A stretch of 19,431 bases of DNA from NCBI GenBank assembly GCA_946999385.1, contig CAMQCZ010000027.1:1-19431 (forward strand). The letters run 5' to 3'. This stretch comes from an uncultured Lachnoanaerobaculum sp. (lineage in GTDB: Bacteria > Bacillota > Clostridia > Lachnospirales > Lachnospiraceae). A program made the translations under genes and the position numbers. Within the stretch, counting starts at the first letter, position 1, and each line of letters opens with the position of its first letter. Positions 7,799-16,859 of this stretch are shown here, piece after piece. The notes beneath the pieces are model-generated. The model was not told the DNA's origin, searched no databases, and saw only the letters and a program-made list of their open reading frames with translations.

Positions 7799-8989
7799 TT
7801 AATGTAAATTAAAATACCTTGCCAAGCTTGTAAATGCTTCTCTTGATTTTTTTATCATCTCATATGAAACACAATAAGCAATACGAACATAACCGGCTTT
7901 TCCAAATGATGAACCTGAAACTAAAAGTATATTATATTTTTTACATATATTACAAAATTCTATATCATCCTCTATAGGTGTTTTCATAAATATATAAAAG
8001 CCTCCTTGTGGATTGACAGGCTTAAATCCTAATTCCTGCAACATATTATATAAATATATTCTATTTCTATTATAATATTCTATATCTGTTCTAAGCTCCA
8101 AGCTTTTTGAAATAACTCTTTGCATAAGCGAAGGGGCATTAACACTTCCTGTACATCTATTTGCTATACTTAAGGCATTAATAAAAGCTTCAAATTCACT
8201 ATTGGAATTATCTAAAAGTATCCATCCTATTCTTTCTCCAGGTAAAGATAAGGACTTTGAATATGAATATACAACTGCTGTGTTTTTTATATATTTAGGT
8301 ACCCAAGGAACAACTATATCTTCATAAATTAAATCCCTATATGGTTCATCACTTATGGTTAAAATTTCTATTCCCAATTCTTTTTCCGCTTTTCTTAAAG
8401 TAAGATTTATGCTTTTTAAAATATCAATCGAATATACAACACCCGTAGGATTATTAGGGCTATTTATAATTATAGCTTTAGTCCTTTTTGTAATTGCTGA
8501 TTTTAGAGCTTTTATATCAGGCTCAAAGCTCTCTTCATCTGTATTTACTATAACAACTTTGGCATCATAATTTTTTATATAATTTACATATTCAACAAAA
8601 TATGGGGAAAAAATTATGACTTCATCATCCTTATTGAGTATTGTTTTTAAACATATATTTAAAGCGGCTGCGGCTCCGGTAGTCATAACAAAATTCTTAA
8701 AACTATAATTTGTATCAAAATTTTTATTTATATAAGAAGCTATACTTTCTCTAACATCCTCATAGCCTGCATTTGACATATATCCATGTACTAAAAGAGA
8801 GTCTTCATTATTCAATATGTCCTTTATTATTTGATTAATCTCATGTGGAGCCTTTACATTAGGATTACCTAAGCTAAAATCATAAACATTATCTTTTCCA
8901 TATTTTTTAGCCAGCTTCTTTCCTTCCTCAAACATAGCTCTAATACTTGAATTACCATTTAACATTTCTCTCATTTTATCAGAAATCAT
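7799..8989 (-). CDS. PLP-dependent class I/II aminotransferase
   Basis: This is a fold-type I aminotransferase of the AspC/COG0436 kind, moving an amino group between an amino acid and a 2-oxo acid with pyridoxal phosphate. Counting from the ATG at 8989 (396 residues), the NNPTG motif is at 179-183, DEPY at 214-217, and SYSKSLSLPGER places the Schiff-base Lys245 and phosphate-contact Arg253. GYVRIAYC near the C-terminus carries the likely carboxylate-binding Arg. An ATG at 9001 is also in frame, but only the 8989 start has a ribosome binding site (GGGAG, five bases before it), so I prefer the shorter form. It overlaps the 3' end of the Wzy-like gene by 11 bp, pointing to coupled translation. 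The substrate cannot be read from sequence. Confidence 0.9.
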   Translation of the reverse strand: MISDKMREMLNGNSSIRAMFEEGKKLAKKYGKDNVYDFSLGNPNVKAPHEINQIIKDILNNEDSLLVHGYMSNAGYEDVRESIASYINKNFDTNYSFKNFVMTTGAAAALNICLKTILNKDDEVIIFSPYFVEYVNYIKNYDAKVVIVNTDEESFEPDIKALKSAITKRTKAIIINSPNNPTGVVYSIDILKSINLTLRKAEKELGIEILTISDEPYRDLIYEDIVVPWVPKYIKNTAVVYSYSKSLSLPGERIGWILLDNSNSEFEAFINALSIANRCTGSVNAPSLMQRVISKSLELRTDIEYYNRNRIYLYNMLQELGFKPVNPQGGFYIFMKTPIEDDIEFCNICKKYNILLVSGSSFGKAGYVRIAYCVSYEMIKKSREAFTSLARYFNLH

Positions 8990-10250
8990 ATTTTCTCCCA
9001 TTCACAAACAAATAAATAATTATACTTAAGCTTAAATAAAACCAAGTAGCAGGATTACTAAACCAAGTACTAAAAAATGATAATAAAAAATAAACGCAAA
9101 TTTGTGCATATATTAAATGAAATATTGGATTTTTTATATGAATATTTTCCAATATATTTGAAATAAATCCTAAAAATATCCCAAAAATAACTATTCCTAA
9201 AAGACCGAAATCATAATACGCATCATAAATAATAGTCAATGTAGTCAGCTCTTTTTTAGTTACAAACAATGGAAAGCTTAGTAAATTAGCCAATTTAAAT
9301 TTTAAACCTGTAAGAGCCAGTAGAGGAAAAATAGTCTTTAATCCAAAGCTATGCTTGGTAATATTTTTTACCAGCTCATTAAAATTATCATAATTATTAG
9401 CTATATAAATATATGGCTGACTAATATATATAGGTATAGCTTTTCTCATCTCAAAAATAGAATTTAAATATTCAATATTATGACTTCTTGCTATACTAAG
9501 AATTATATATACCGGAATTATAAAAATAATACTTATAATAATATTAATTATTCTTATATCTTTTTTTATAGACACAAAGCTTATAAGTGCCAATAAAATT
9601 GAAAATATAAATTGAAATCGTGATACAAGTAAAATTGGAATAGCCAAAGAAATGATATTTGAAATTATAATCACAATATCAAATTTTTTATTTCTTTCTT
9701 TCATAAATATATAAAAATATATTATAGAAAGACTTGGTACCAATACACAGGAAACTGTAAAATAATGCAATCCGCTTATATGAAAATAAGAATATGCATG
9801 TGGTACTCCTCTAATTAAAAAAGGAATATAGCCCAATACCTTTGCCTCTATTATAAATGAAAATAAAGCTATAAATGTTATACAAATTATACTAAAAGCC
9901 AATCTATTAGGCTTATACCTTTTTTCTTTATATTCACAAAAAAATTTTCGTGTTATTCTATCAAATATTTCATATGAATAATAAAAAACGATTATTATTA
10001 ATAAAAAGCTTAACCAAGTCAAATTTTCCCATTGCTTTTGTAAATATGATAATTTTAAAGCTGATAAAGCCATCCCACATAAAAAACTCAAAAAAAATAT
10101 TCCTCTTAAATTTATTATTTTCTTTGTTTTTTTATAATCCTTATAATATAAATAAAGACCTGATAGTGCAATACATATTGAACAAGGAATATACAAATAA
10201 AATCTACTAAATAAAAAAGCAATTAAAAACAAAATAAAATAAATTAACAT
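8979..10250 (-). CDS. Wzy-like polysaccharide polymerase, polytopic membrane protein
   Basis: The 423-residue protein is almost wholly hydrophobic, with roughly ten to eleven membrane helices. It resembles the oligosaccharide repeat-unit polymerases (Wzy/O-antigen polymerase-like). Supporting features are a segment with GYIPFLIRGVPHAYSYFHIS near 145-165, the SIARSHNIEYL region after a helix near 250, a long extracytoplasmic loop with PIYISQPYIYIANNYDNFNELV, and the closing helices with FSTWFSNPATWFY. These proteins join lipid-linked glycan repeats outside the membrane. The family is very divergent, so an uncharacterised membrane protein remains possible. The start overlaps the enzyme I stop by 7 bp (ATGTTAA) and has no good ribosome binding site, so translation is probably coupled. 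No glycosyltransferases, flippase or chain-length regulator are in the window, which is unusual for a Wzy. Confidence 0.65.
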   Translation of the reverse strand: MLIYFILFLIAFLFSRFYLYIPCSICIALSGLYLYYKDYKKTKKIINLRGIFFLSFLCGMALSALKLSYLQKQWENLTWLSFLLIIIVFYYSYEIFDRITRKFFCEYKEKRYKPNRLAFSIICITFIALFSFIIEAKVLGYIPFLIRGVPHAYSYFHISGLHYFTVSCVLVPSLSIIYFYIFMKERNKKFDIVIIISNIISLAIPILLVSRFQFIFSILLALISFVSIKKDIRIINIIISIIFIIPVYIILSIARSHNIEYLNSIFEMRKAIPIYISQPYIYIANNYDNFNELVKNITKHSFGLKTIFPLLALTGLKFKLANLLSFPLFVTKKELTTLTIIYDAYYDFGLLGIVIFGIFLGFISNILENIHIKNPIFHLIYAQICVYFLLSFFSTWFSNPATWFYLSLSIIIYLFVNGRKYDF

Positions 10251-11944
10251 ATATCTTTTAAGTAAGCTATTACTTCCTCCTTAGTCTTTTTATTCAAAAT
10301 ATCTTTTATGACTATATCAATTTTTTTCATGTCTAATTCTAAAATCCTTTTTTTTATTCTTAAAATCGAATTTGTATTCATTGAAAATTCTTCTAAGCCC
10401 CAAGATAAGAATAATGGTAATAATAAATCATTACCTGCGGCTTCTCCGCACATTGATACAGATATATTCTCTTTATGTGCAATATTAATTATATTATTTA
10501 TAGTCCTAATTACTGCCGGATCATAAATTGAATATAAATATTCAAGTCTTGAATTTTGTCTGTCTGCACTCATAATATATTGAGTTAAATCATTCGTTCC
10601 TATGCTGATAAAATCCACTTCATTTAAAAGCATATCAAGTACAATAGCCGCCGAAGGGGTTTCTACCATTATTCCCAGCTTTATATTATGATTATAATCA
10701 ATATTTTCTTCATCTAAATATCTTTTTAAATTCTCTATTAAAAGCTTTGTCTGTCTTATTTCATCTATACAGCTTATGAAAGGAAGTAAAATTTTAATAT
10801 TACCAAAAGCACTCGCTCTTAACATGGCAAGCAGCTGGATTTTAAAAATCTCAATATATTCTCCAAGACAAAGTCGAATTGCCCTATATCCTAAAAAAGG
10901 ATTTTCTTCCTTTGGCAATTCAAGACATTTTATTTCCTTATCTCCCCCTATATCAAGAGTACGTATAACCACATCCTTTTCTTTAAAACTAAGTGCAAGC
11001 TTTTTATAAATATTAAATTGTTCTTCACAGGATGGTGCAACAGCTCTATTCATAAATAAAAATTCTGTCCTGAATAAACCTATGCCGTCTGAAAGCTCAG
11101 TCGCAAGCTCAAGCTCATCTAAGCTGCCAATATTTGACATCAATTTTATCTTCTTACCATTAGTAACTATACTTTCCTTATTCTTATATAAGCAAAGCTT
11201 TTCCTTTTCAATATCAAATTTTTTCTTTTTATCATAAAATTTTATTTTAAAATCATTATCAGGATTTATATAAATTTTCCCATCATTTGCATCTAAATAA
11301 ATATCATCATTATCTCTAGCTATAGAAAGTATATTTTTACATAAAATTATAGTAGGTATAGAAAATGATTTTGCTAAAATAGATGTATGTGAATTTTCAG
11401 ATCCTTCTTCTAAAATAATGCCATTTATAAATTCTTTGTTAGCCTTGTTAAATATAGAAGGTTTTAAATCCTTAGCTATTATAATACTATTTTTATGAAA
11501 ATTAATGGACTTATTTATATTTCTATTCGTAAAATTTTCCAATAATTTATTTTTTATATCTTTCAAATCAACAGCCTTGGATTTCATAGCTTCATCACTC
11601 ATATTTTCAAATTTTTTGATATATAAATCATAGACTTTTTCTATAGCAAACTCAGAATTTGAATTATTTTCACATATTTCTTTTACTATTTCATCAAGCA
11701 AAAAAGAATCTGACATCAGCATTATATGTGCTTCTAAAATAGTTTTTTGTTCATTATTTATATTAGCCAGTTTCATTAAAGCTTGATATTCTTTTTTTGT
11801 ATTTTCCAAACATATAAGAAATCTATCTTTTTCAATTTGTACATTTTTAATTTTTCTCTTTACAATAGATATTTTTCGTTCCTTTAATATAGTGGCTTTT
11901 CCAACAGCAATTCCGTCTGATATTCCTATACCTTCAAACAACAT
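10244..11944 (-). CDS. ptsI: PTS enzyme I (phosphoenolpyruvate-protein phosphotransferase)
   Basis: At 566 residues this has the usual length of enzyme I, which takes phosphate from PEP and passes it to HPr to drive sugar uptake by the phosphotransferase system. The N-terminal phosphohistidine domain has His186 in GSENSHTSILAKS. The linker leads into the PEP-binding barrel: GIGLFRTEFLF (287-297, Arg292), RTLDIGGDKE (328-337), VETPSA (Glu428), ISIGTNDLTQY (447-456, Asn451/Asp452) and MCGEAAG with the proton-donor Cys499. All key residues are present. Around His186 the family signature departs slightly, with Ser for Gly/Ala and Lys for Arg. AAGGAG precedes ATG, and a promoter lies just upstream. 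No HPr gene is nearby. Instead it starts a unit with a Wzy-like gene and an aminotransferase, so an enzyme I paralogue with a special partner is possible. Confidence 0.93.
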   Translation of the reverse strand: MLFEGIGISDGIAVGKATILKERKISIVKRKIKNVQIEKDRFLICLENTKKEYQALMKLANINNEQKTILEAHIMLMSDSFLLDEIVKEICENNSNSEFAIEKVYDLYIKKFENMSDEAMKSKAVDLKDIKNKLLENFTNRNINKSINFHKNSIIIAKDLKPSIFNKANKEFINGIILEEGSENSHTSILAKSFSIPTIILCKNILSIARDNDDIYLDANDGKIYINPDNDFKIKFYDKKKKFDIEKEKLCLYKNKESIVTNGKKIKLMSNIGSLDELELATELSDGIGLFRTEFLFMNRAVAPSCEEQFNIYKKLALSFKEKDVVIRTLDIGGDKEIKCLELPKEENPFLGYRAIRLCLGEYIEIFKIQLLAMLRASAFGNIKILLPFISCIDEIRQTKLLIENLKRYLDEENIDYNHNIKLGIMVETPSAAIVLDMLLNEVDFISIGTNDLTQYIMSADRQNSRLEYLYSIYDPAVIRTINNIINIAHKENISVSMCGEAAGNDLLLPLFLSWGLEEFSMNTNSILRIKKRILELDMKKIDIVIKDILNKKTKEEVIAYLKDIC

Positions 11945-11990
11945 ACAAAGCTCCTTTTTAAATATTAGCTTTAATTTTCATTTATTTTAT

Positions 11991-12019
11991 ATAATAACAC
12001 AGCTTGTAGATATTTGTAA
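11991..12019 (-). promoter_or_regulatory. Sigma-A promoter of the enzyme I unit
   Basis: On the minus strand TTACAA (12019-12014) and TATTAT (11996-11991) are near-consensus hexamers with a 17-base spacer. The start would be near 11984, about 40 nt before the enzyme I start codon. It should also serve the overlapping Wzy-like and aminotransferase genes. Confidence 0.6.
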
Positions 12020-12166
12020 TATATTTATCTTCATTTATCTAAAAAGCGAATCACCTTACTACTATTAAGACCCTTTATTTTTTTATTCACAAAAGATTAT
12101 AAAATACAATACTAAAATATAATATCCTTGCACCTTAATAAATACAGTATATACAAGCTTAATAAC

Positions 12167-12195
12167 TTGAATTTAATATTTTTTGAGTTTATAAT
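12167..12195 (+). promoter_or_regulatory. Sigma-A promoter of fprA
   Basis: TTGAAT (12167-12172) and TATAAT (12190-12195) are spaced by 17 bases. The predicted start is near 12202, giving a leader of about 58 nt. This promoter lies inside the open reading frame extension upstream of the ATG, which argues against any start codon before 12260. Confidence 0.7.
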
Positions 12196-12259
12196 ATTTA
12201 TATTGGATAGATTAAGATACTGTTATATAGTATTTTATTTCTATATTTGGGAGGATTTT

Positions 12260-13471
12260 ATGCATCAGGAAAGATTGGTTTGTGATAACATATATTATTT
12301 AGGTACTAGTGATCGTCGTATAAGTAGATTTGAAAATATTTTCCCTTTAACACAGGGAGTTACATATAATTCTTACCTTATTCTAGGTAAAAAAAACGTA
12401 CTTTTGGATACTGTTGATAAAGCTGTAACTAAACCCTTTATTGAAAATCTTCAATATGTCCTAAATGGTAAAAAATTAGACTATTTAATAGTAACACACA
12501 TGGAATGTGATCATGCTGCAAGCTTGGAGGATGTTCTTACTTTATATCCTGATGTTACATTAGTAGGAAATGCAAAAACATTTACATTGATAGAGCAATT
12601 TTTTGATTTTAAGGGAAAATATAACAAAATAGAAGTTAAAGACAAAGATATATTGGATATTGATACACATAAGTTCACTTTCATTTTTGCTCCTATGGTT
12701 CATTGGCCTGAAGTTATGACAGTATATGAGGAAAAAAATAAAATTATATTTTCAGCCGATGCTTTTGGAACTTTTGGTGCCTTTTCAGGAAATATATTTT
12801 CAGATGAAATGGACTTTTTTGGAGAATGGTTATTAGATGCAAGAAGATATTACACAAATATAGTTGGAAAATATGGATTACAAACAGCTAATTTATTAAA
12901 AAAATTGGCTACATACGAAATTAATTATATTTGTCCGCTACATGGTCCTATTTGGAGAGATAAGGATTTAATATCTAAAATCATTTCAAAATATATATTA
13001 TGGTCGAATTATACACCTGAAACTAAGGATGTTGTTATATATTACGCTTCTATATATGGTTCAACTGAAGATGTAGCGAATATACTTGCTGCGGAGCTTG
13101 CAAAAATAGGAGTTCATAATATAAAAATGTATGATGTATCTTCTATTGATGTATCCTACTTAGTAGCAGAAGCCTTTAGAGCAAAAACACTTGTTTTTGC
13201 AGCACCTAGTTATAATGCTAATGTTTTCCCTCTTATGAATCATTTATTAGAAGAATTAAAAGAGCATAATATACAAAATAGAGATGTAGTTATAATTGAA
13301 AATGGTTCTTGGGCTTTAACAGCAAAAAGATGTATGAAAGATATTATTTCTAAAATGAAAAATATTAATATAATTGATGATAGTTTAAGTATTAAATCAA
13401 ATATAAAATCAGAACAAATGCCTATAGTTACTGAGTTAGCTAAAAAAATAAAAAATAGCTTAGATAATTAG
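12260..13471 (+). CDS. fprA: Flavodiiron protein FprA (class A)
   Basis: From the ATG at 12260 the protein has 403 residues, the normal length of a class A flavodiiron protein. Members reduce O2 to water, and in some cases NO to N2O, protecting strict anaerobes. The N-terminal metallo-beta-lactamase-like domain carries the diiron ligands: His80, Glu82, Asp84 in THMECDHAA, His148 in MVHWPE, Asp167 in SADAFG and His228 in CPLHGP. The C-terminal flavodoxin domain (about 256-400) begins with the FMN loop YYASIYGSTEDVA. No rubredoxin or flavin-reductase extension is fused, so electrons should come from a separate rubredoxin or similar carrier. GGGAGGA lies six bases before ATG. The reading frame stays open back to 12128, but that part holds the promoter and is not translated. 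It is the only plus-strand gene in the window. Confidence 0.96.
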   Translation: MHQERLVCDNIYYLGTSDRRISRFENIFPLTQGVTYNSYLILGKKNVLLDTVDKAVTKPFIENLQYVLNGKKLDYLIVTHMECDHAASLEDVLTLYPDVTLVGNAKTFTLIEQFFDFKGKYNKIEVKDKDILDIDTHKFTFIFAPMVHWPEVMTVYEEKNKIIFSADAFGTFGAFSGNIFSDEMDFFGEWLLDARRYYTNIVGKYGLQTANLLKKLATYEINYICPLHGPIWRDKDLISKIISKYILWSNYTPETKDVVIYYASIYGSTEDVANILAAELAKIGVHNIKMYDVSSIDVSYLVAEAFRAKTLVFAAPSYNANVFPLMNHLLEELKEHNIQNRDVVIIENGSWALTAKRCMKDIISKMKNINIIDDSLSIKSNIKSEQMPIVTELAKKIKNSLDN

Positions 13472-13478
13472 TTTAAAT

Positions 13479-13520
13479 AAAAAGCTTCAAGCTTGAAATT
13501 AAAAGGGCTTGAAGCTTTTT
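13479..13520. terminator. Bidirectional terminator between fprA and GH32 gene
   Basis: Arms AAAAAGCTTCAAGC (13479-13492) and GCTTGAAGCTTTTT (13507-13520) form a perfect 14-bp stem around a 14-base loop. Each arm ends in A5 or T5, so a U-tract follows the stem in both directions. It sits 7 bases after the fprA stop and 11 bases after the stop of the convergent beta-fructosidase gene, serving both. Confidence 0.9.
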
Positions 13521-13531
13521 TATATTGAAAT

Positions 13532-14977
13532 TTATAATTTAATATTATTAGCTTCAATTTCTAATATAGCATTTTTATCACAACTAAAATTTATATGATT
13601 TTCATTATCAGTATATCTTTTAGCTGTAAAAGTTTTCTCACCTCTATTTACAAATATTTCTATGCTATACTTATCTAATAATATTCTCAAATCTATAATC
13701 TCACTAATATTATCTAAAATAATTTCTCTTTTTTCAACAATTCCATTTAAAACTCTTATAAATCTAAAATAAGAATTTATAAAATCAATTTCTATACTGC
13801 AATTATTTTTCTTATCATTATAAAAATTCATTTTAAAAATATCGGAATCTATATTCTTAATTTTCAAATTAATATTTGAAGATATAGAATCAATTTTATC
13901 ACCCAATTCAATATAATTTTTATCAAGTATAAATTTTTCTTGATAAGTTAAAGTATAATATTTTTCTATACTAAAATATGGTATTTGATATACTTTTTCA
14001 TCCTTTATTTTTAAAATTCTAGGATAAGTCATTTGACCACACCATTTAAAATCTGCTTTTATATTTGGATTAAGCCACGAATTTAACCATGCTATAGATA
14101 TAATTTTATCATCACTGATAATGCTTTGCTGAGCATAATAATCAAATCCATAATCCAAGGTAACAGCACTTGAGCTTGGAATAAATTTGAAATTTTCTCT
14201 ATCATATTCACCTATAAAATATATAACCTGATGTCCTTTAAAATATTTATTATCTTTTTCTTGCATATCAATGACGGAAACAATAAGTATATATTTATTA
14301 CCGGATTTAATAAAATCGGGGCATTCCCACATTTTTCCATATTCCCCATTATTTTCATATAAAATACCTTTATATTTCCAATCAAGTAAATTAGTCGATG
14401 TATATCCTAGAATTGCTCCATTACCGTCAGACTTTTTAGCTGCAACAATTGTGTAATATATATCATTTTCCTTCCATATTTTAGGATCCCTAAAGTCGGA
14501 AATTTCAAAATTTATTGGTAATAAATCACTTGAAATACCAATTTTTTCTGATAATGCTTTATAATTAAACCCATCTCCAATTACAACAGCTTGTTCTTCT
14601 GAAACATCTATTACATTATTGTCTTTTATATTTTCCTTATGAGTTGTATATATTAAAATATGCTTATTTTCATCTACTATAGACGAACCTGAAAAGCACT
14701 GACCGTCAAATTCATCATCAGGTGCTAAAGCTACTGATAATCTTTTCCATTCAATAAAATCTTCTGTTTTTGCATGACCCCAATGCATTGCTCCCCATTT
14801 TGTATCATAAGGATTATATTGATAAAATAAGTGAAAGTCTCCATTATAAATAGAAAATCCATTCGGATCATTCATCCACCCTATATCCGGTGTAAAATGA
14901 TAATTAGGTCTATCATCATTTGTAATAATATTCTTTTTTTTATTGTAATACTCATCAGCTTTTTTTTTATTATTCAT
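13532..14977 (-). CDS. GH32 beta-fructofuranosidase (sucrose/fructan hydrolase)
   Basis: The 481-residue enzyme belongs to glycoside hydrolase family 32, which releases fructose from sucrose, sucrose-6-phosphate or fructans. The three catalytic motifs are intact: WMNDPNG with nucleophile Asp37, FRDP with Asp164 stabilising the transition state, and WECPD with acid/base Glu218. The beta-propeller covers about 25-330 and the beta-sandwich about 340-481, where SIEIFVNRGEKTF is the usual C-terminal signature. No signal peptide is present, so it acts in the cytoplasm on imported substrate. It is the last gene of the sugar ABC operon, 9 bp after the LacI-type gene, with a modest AGAGG ribosome binding site overlapping that gene's stop. 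Because import is by ABC transport rather than PTS, unphosphorylated sucrose or short fructo-oligosaccharides are more likely substrates than sucrose-6-phosphate. Confidence 0.95.
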   Translation of the reverse strand: MNNKKKADEYYNKKKNIITNDDRPNYHFTPDIGWMNDPNGFSIYNGDFHLFYQYNPYDTKWGAMHWGHAKTEDFIEWKRLSVALAPDDEFDGQCFSGSSIVDENKHILIYTTHKENIKDNNVIDVSEEQAVVIGDGFNYKALSEKIGISSDLLPINFEISDFRDPKIWKENDIYYTIVAAKKSDGNGAILGYTSTNLLDWKYKGILYENNGEYGKMWECPDFIKSGNKYILIVSVIDMQEKDNKYFKGHQVIYFIGEYDRENFKFIPSSSAVTLDYGFDYYAQQSIISDDKIISIAWLNSWLNPNIKADFKWCGQMTYPRILKIKDEKVYQIPYFSIEKYYTLTYQEKFILDKNYIELGDKIDSISSNINLKIKNIDSDIFKMNFYNDKKNNCSIEIDFINSYFRFIRVLNGIVEKREIILDNISEIIDLRILLDKYSIEIFVNRGEKTFTAKRYTDNENHINFSCDKNAILEIEANNIKL

Positions 14978-14986
14978 TGTCTACCT

Positions 14987-15967
14987 CTACACAGTCGTCA
15001 TTCCTTTTTTAAATTTAACTTCCAATACTTTAGTTTTTCTACTTATATTTTCCCCTATTATAATGGAATGTAAATTATCTACTGCAACCTTTGCCAACTC
15101 TTTTATAGGTTGTACTACTGCACTTATCTGTGGATAAGCCGTATTTATTAAAAATGTTCCGTCATATGCAACAAGCTTTAAATCTTCAGGTATTTTCTTT
15201 CCTATATCCAAAGCCTTTTTCATATATAACAAAGCATGCGTATCTGTTGCAAAAATACCATCTACATTAGGATATAATTTTAATGCTTCCTCTATATTTT
15301 CTTCTATAAAATCTTGTTCAAAGCTATCAAATTTAGGCTTATATGCATGACAGATAATACCTTCTTTTTCCATTGCTTTTTTAAAAGCCTTATGCCTTTT
15401 TGTAAATGGATAATTTTTTGTAGCATCAACAAATTGCAAAACCTCCTTACATGAGCTTTCTATTAAAGCTCTTGCAGCTAATTCTCCACCCTTTTTATGA
15501 TCAACCGTTACAACCAATATATCATCATTTAACTTGGGTGTATCCAAACCGATTATCGGACCGCTTATCTTTTTATAGCTTTCATAATCAAGTGTATGTG
15601 TACCACTTATGATACCATCGACCATATTTCTTTTTAACATATCAAGATAATAAAGCTCATTACTTGCATCACCTGTTGTATTACATATCATAGTTTTATA
15701 TCCATATTTTCTCAACTCAGCTTCTAATTCACTACATAAGGTAGCATAATATGGATTTCCTAAAAATGGAGTTATTACCGCTACAATATTTGTCTTTTTT
15801 TTAAATAAATTTCTCGCTAATTCATTAGGCTTATATTCTAATTCTTCTATTGCTTTTTCTACTTTTTCCCTAGTAATCTCGGAAACATAGCCGCTATTAT
15901 TCAATACTCTAGAAACTGTACCAACTCCTACTCCTGCTAATTTTGCAACATCTTGTATACTTGCCAT
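14987..15967 (-). CDS. LacI-family transcriptional regulator of the fructoside operon
   Basis: The 326-residue protein has a classic LacI layout. Residues 3-25 form the helix-turn-helix (IQDVAKLAGVGVGTVSRVLN), about 45-57 the hinge helix (YKPNELARNLF), and about 60-326 the periplasmic-binding-protein-like effector domain, including VDGIFATDTHALL and AVVQPIKELAK. It should repress the operon by binding a palindromic operator until a sugar or sugar phosphate binds. It is the fourth gene of the operon, 29 bp after the second permease gene and with GGAGG five bases before ATG, so it would control its own level. The best operator candidate is the palindrome at 19108-19127. The inducer is inferred to be a fructoside from the neighbouring GH32 enzyme. 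Confidence 0.95.
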   Translation of the reverse strand: MASIQDVAKLAGVGVGTVSRVLNNSGYVSEITREKVEKAIEELEYKPNELARNLFKKKTNIVAVITPFLGNPYYATLCSELEAELRKYGYKTMICNTTGDASNELYYLDMLKRNMVDGIISGTHTLDYESYKKISGPIIGLDTPKLNDDILVVTVDHKKGGELAARALIESSCKEVLQFVDATKNYPFTKRHKAFKKAMEKEGIICHAYKPKFDSFEQDFIEENIEEALKLYPNVDGIFATDTHALLYMKKALDIGKKIPEDLKLVAYDGTFLINTAYPQISAVVQPIKELAKVAVDNLHSIIIGENISRKTKVLEVKFKKGMTTV

Positions 15968-15996
15968 AGTTGCCTCCGCTTATATTTTTTATAAGT

Positions 15997-16851
15997 TTAT
16001 CCCTTTATTCCTGTACTCGCAACCCCCTCTACATAAAATTTTTGCATAAAAATATAGATTAATACCATAGGTATTGATGTTAAAGTAAGTACAGCCATTA
16101 TAACTCCATAATGTATAGGTCTTACACCCACAAAAATTTGTACAGCAAGCTGTATAGTTCTTTTTTTCTCACCGGTTGTTATCAAAAATGGCCACATAAA
16201 ATCATTCCATCTTGCAACAAAATCTAAAATTAAAACTGTTGCAAATATTGTTTTAGAAATTGGTACCACTATGCTAAAATATGTTCTTATAATTCCACAT
16301 CCATCTACCTTTGCCTGCTCTAATATATCATTTGGTATAGTCAAAAAATATGAATAAAATAAATATATAGAAAAACAGTTGACCATAAAAGGTAGACTAA
16401 GTGCCAATATTGTATTAACTAAGTTAAGCTTTGACATTTCCAGGTATAGAGGAAGAATAATAGCTTCTATAGGCATTGCCATCAAAGCAATAACAAATAA
16501 CAAGCTGATTTTTTTTAATTTATATTTTAATTTTGCAAGTGCATAAGCAAACATAGAGCTTAAAAATAAATCTCCTAATAGAACTAATGCAATATATATT
16601 ATTGTATTTTTTAAAATTAAAAATATATCTATCCTTTCAAATACCTCCTTATAATTATCAAAAACTATCCTACTTGGTATAAAAGTTTTTAAAGAATTAA
16701 GATTTGAAAATACTTCTAATTCAGGTTTTAATGATGATACAAGCATCCACAAAAGAGGAGATACAAATATTATACCAATAATAATATTTCCAATATAAAA
16801 TATAAGCATAGAAATAATATTATTTAATTTTTTTCCTTTTAAATTTTTCAT
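15997..16851 (-). CDS. Sugar ABC transporter permease, MalG type
   Basis: The 284-residue protein is the second inner-membrane subunit of a carbohydrate-uptake-1 ABC importer. It has about six membrane helices (first near 12-36) and the cytoplasmic EAA loop EQAKVDGCGIIRTYFSIVVP at 178-197, which docks with the ATPase. The start is MKNLKGKK with AGGAG five bases before ATG, 8 bp after the MalF-type gene. The C-terminus FYVEGVASTGIKG is typical for MalG-type subunits. It should form the translocation pore with the MalF-type partner. No ATPase gene lies in the operon. Confidence 0.95.
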   Translation of the reverse strand: MKNLKGKKLNNIISMLIFYIGNIIIGIIFVSPLLWMLVSSLKPELEVFSNLNSLKTFIPSRIVFDNYKEVFERIDIFLILKNTIIYIALVLLGDLFLSSMFAYALAKLKYKLKKISLLFVIALMAMPIEAIILPLYLEMSKLNLVNTILALSLPFMVNCFSIYLFYSYFLTIPNDILEQAKVDGCGIIRTYFSIVVPISKTIFATVLILDFVARWNDFMWPFLITTGEKKRTIQLAVQIFVGVRPIHYGVIMAVLTLTSIPMVLIYIFMQKFYVEGVASTGIKG

Positions 16852-16859
16852 ATTTTCTC

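Larger units (their letters stand above)
11945..12259. promoter_or_regulatory. Divergent promoter region, enzyme I and fprA
   Basis: This 315-bp stretch separates the divergent enzyme I and fprA genes and contains a promoter for each, facing apart and about 170 bp from each other. I see no coding capacity and no clear Rex- or cre-type operator in it. A weak hairpin with ATACT/AGTAT arms lies in the fprA leader near 12219-12235. Confidence 0.55.

Noticed and set aside
8990..9001. Aminotransferase start at the ATG at 9001
   Set aside because: No ribosome binding site precedes it, while GGGAG lies five bases before the in-frame ATG at 8989.
12128..12259. 44-codon N-terminal extension of FprA starting at a TTG
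   Set aside because: It is A+T-rich, holds the fprA promoter, and the ATG at 12260 has a strong GGGAGGA site and gives the normal family length.
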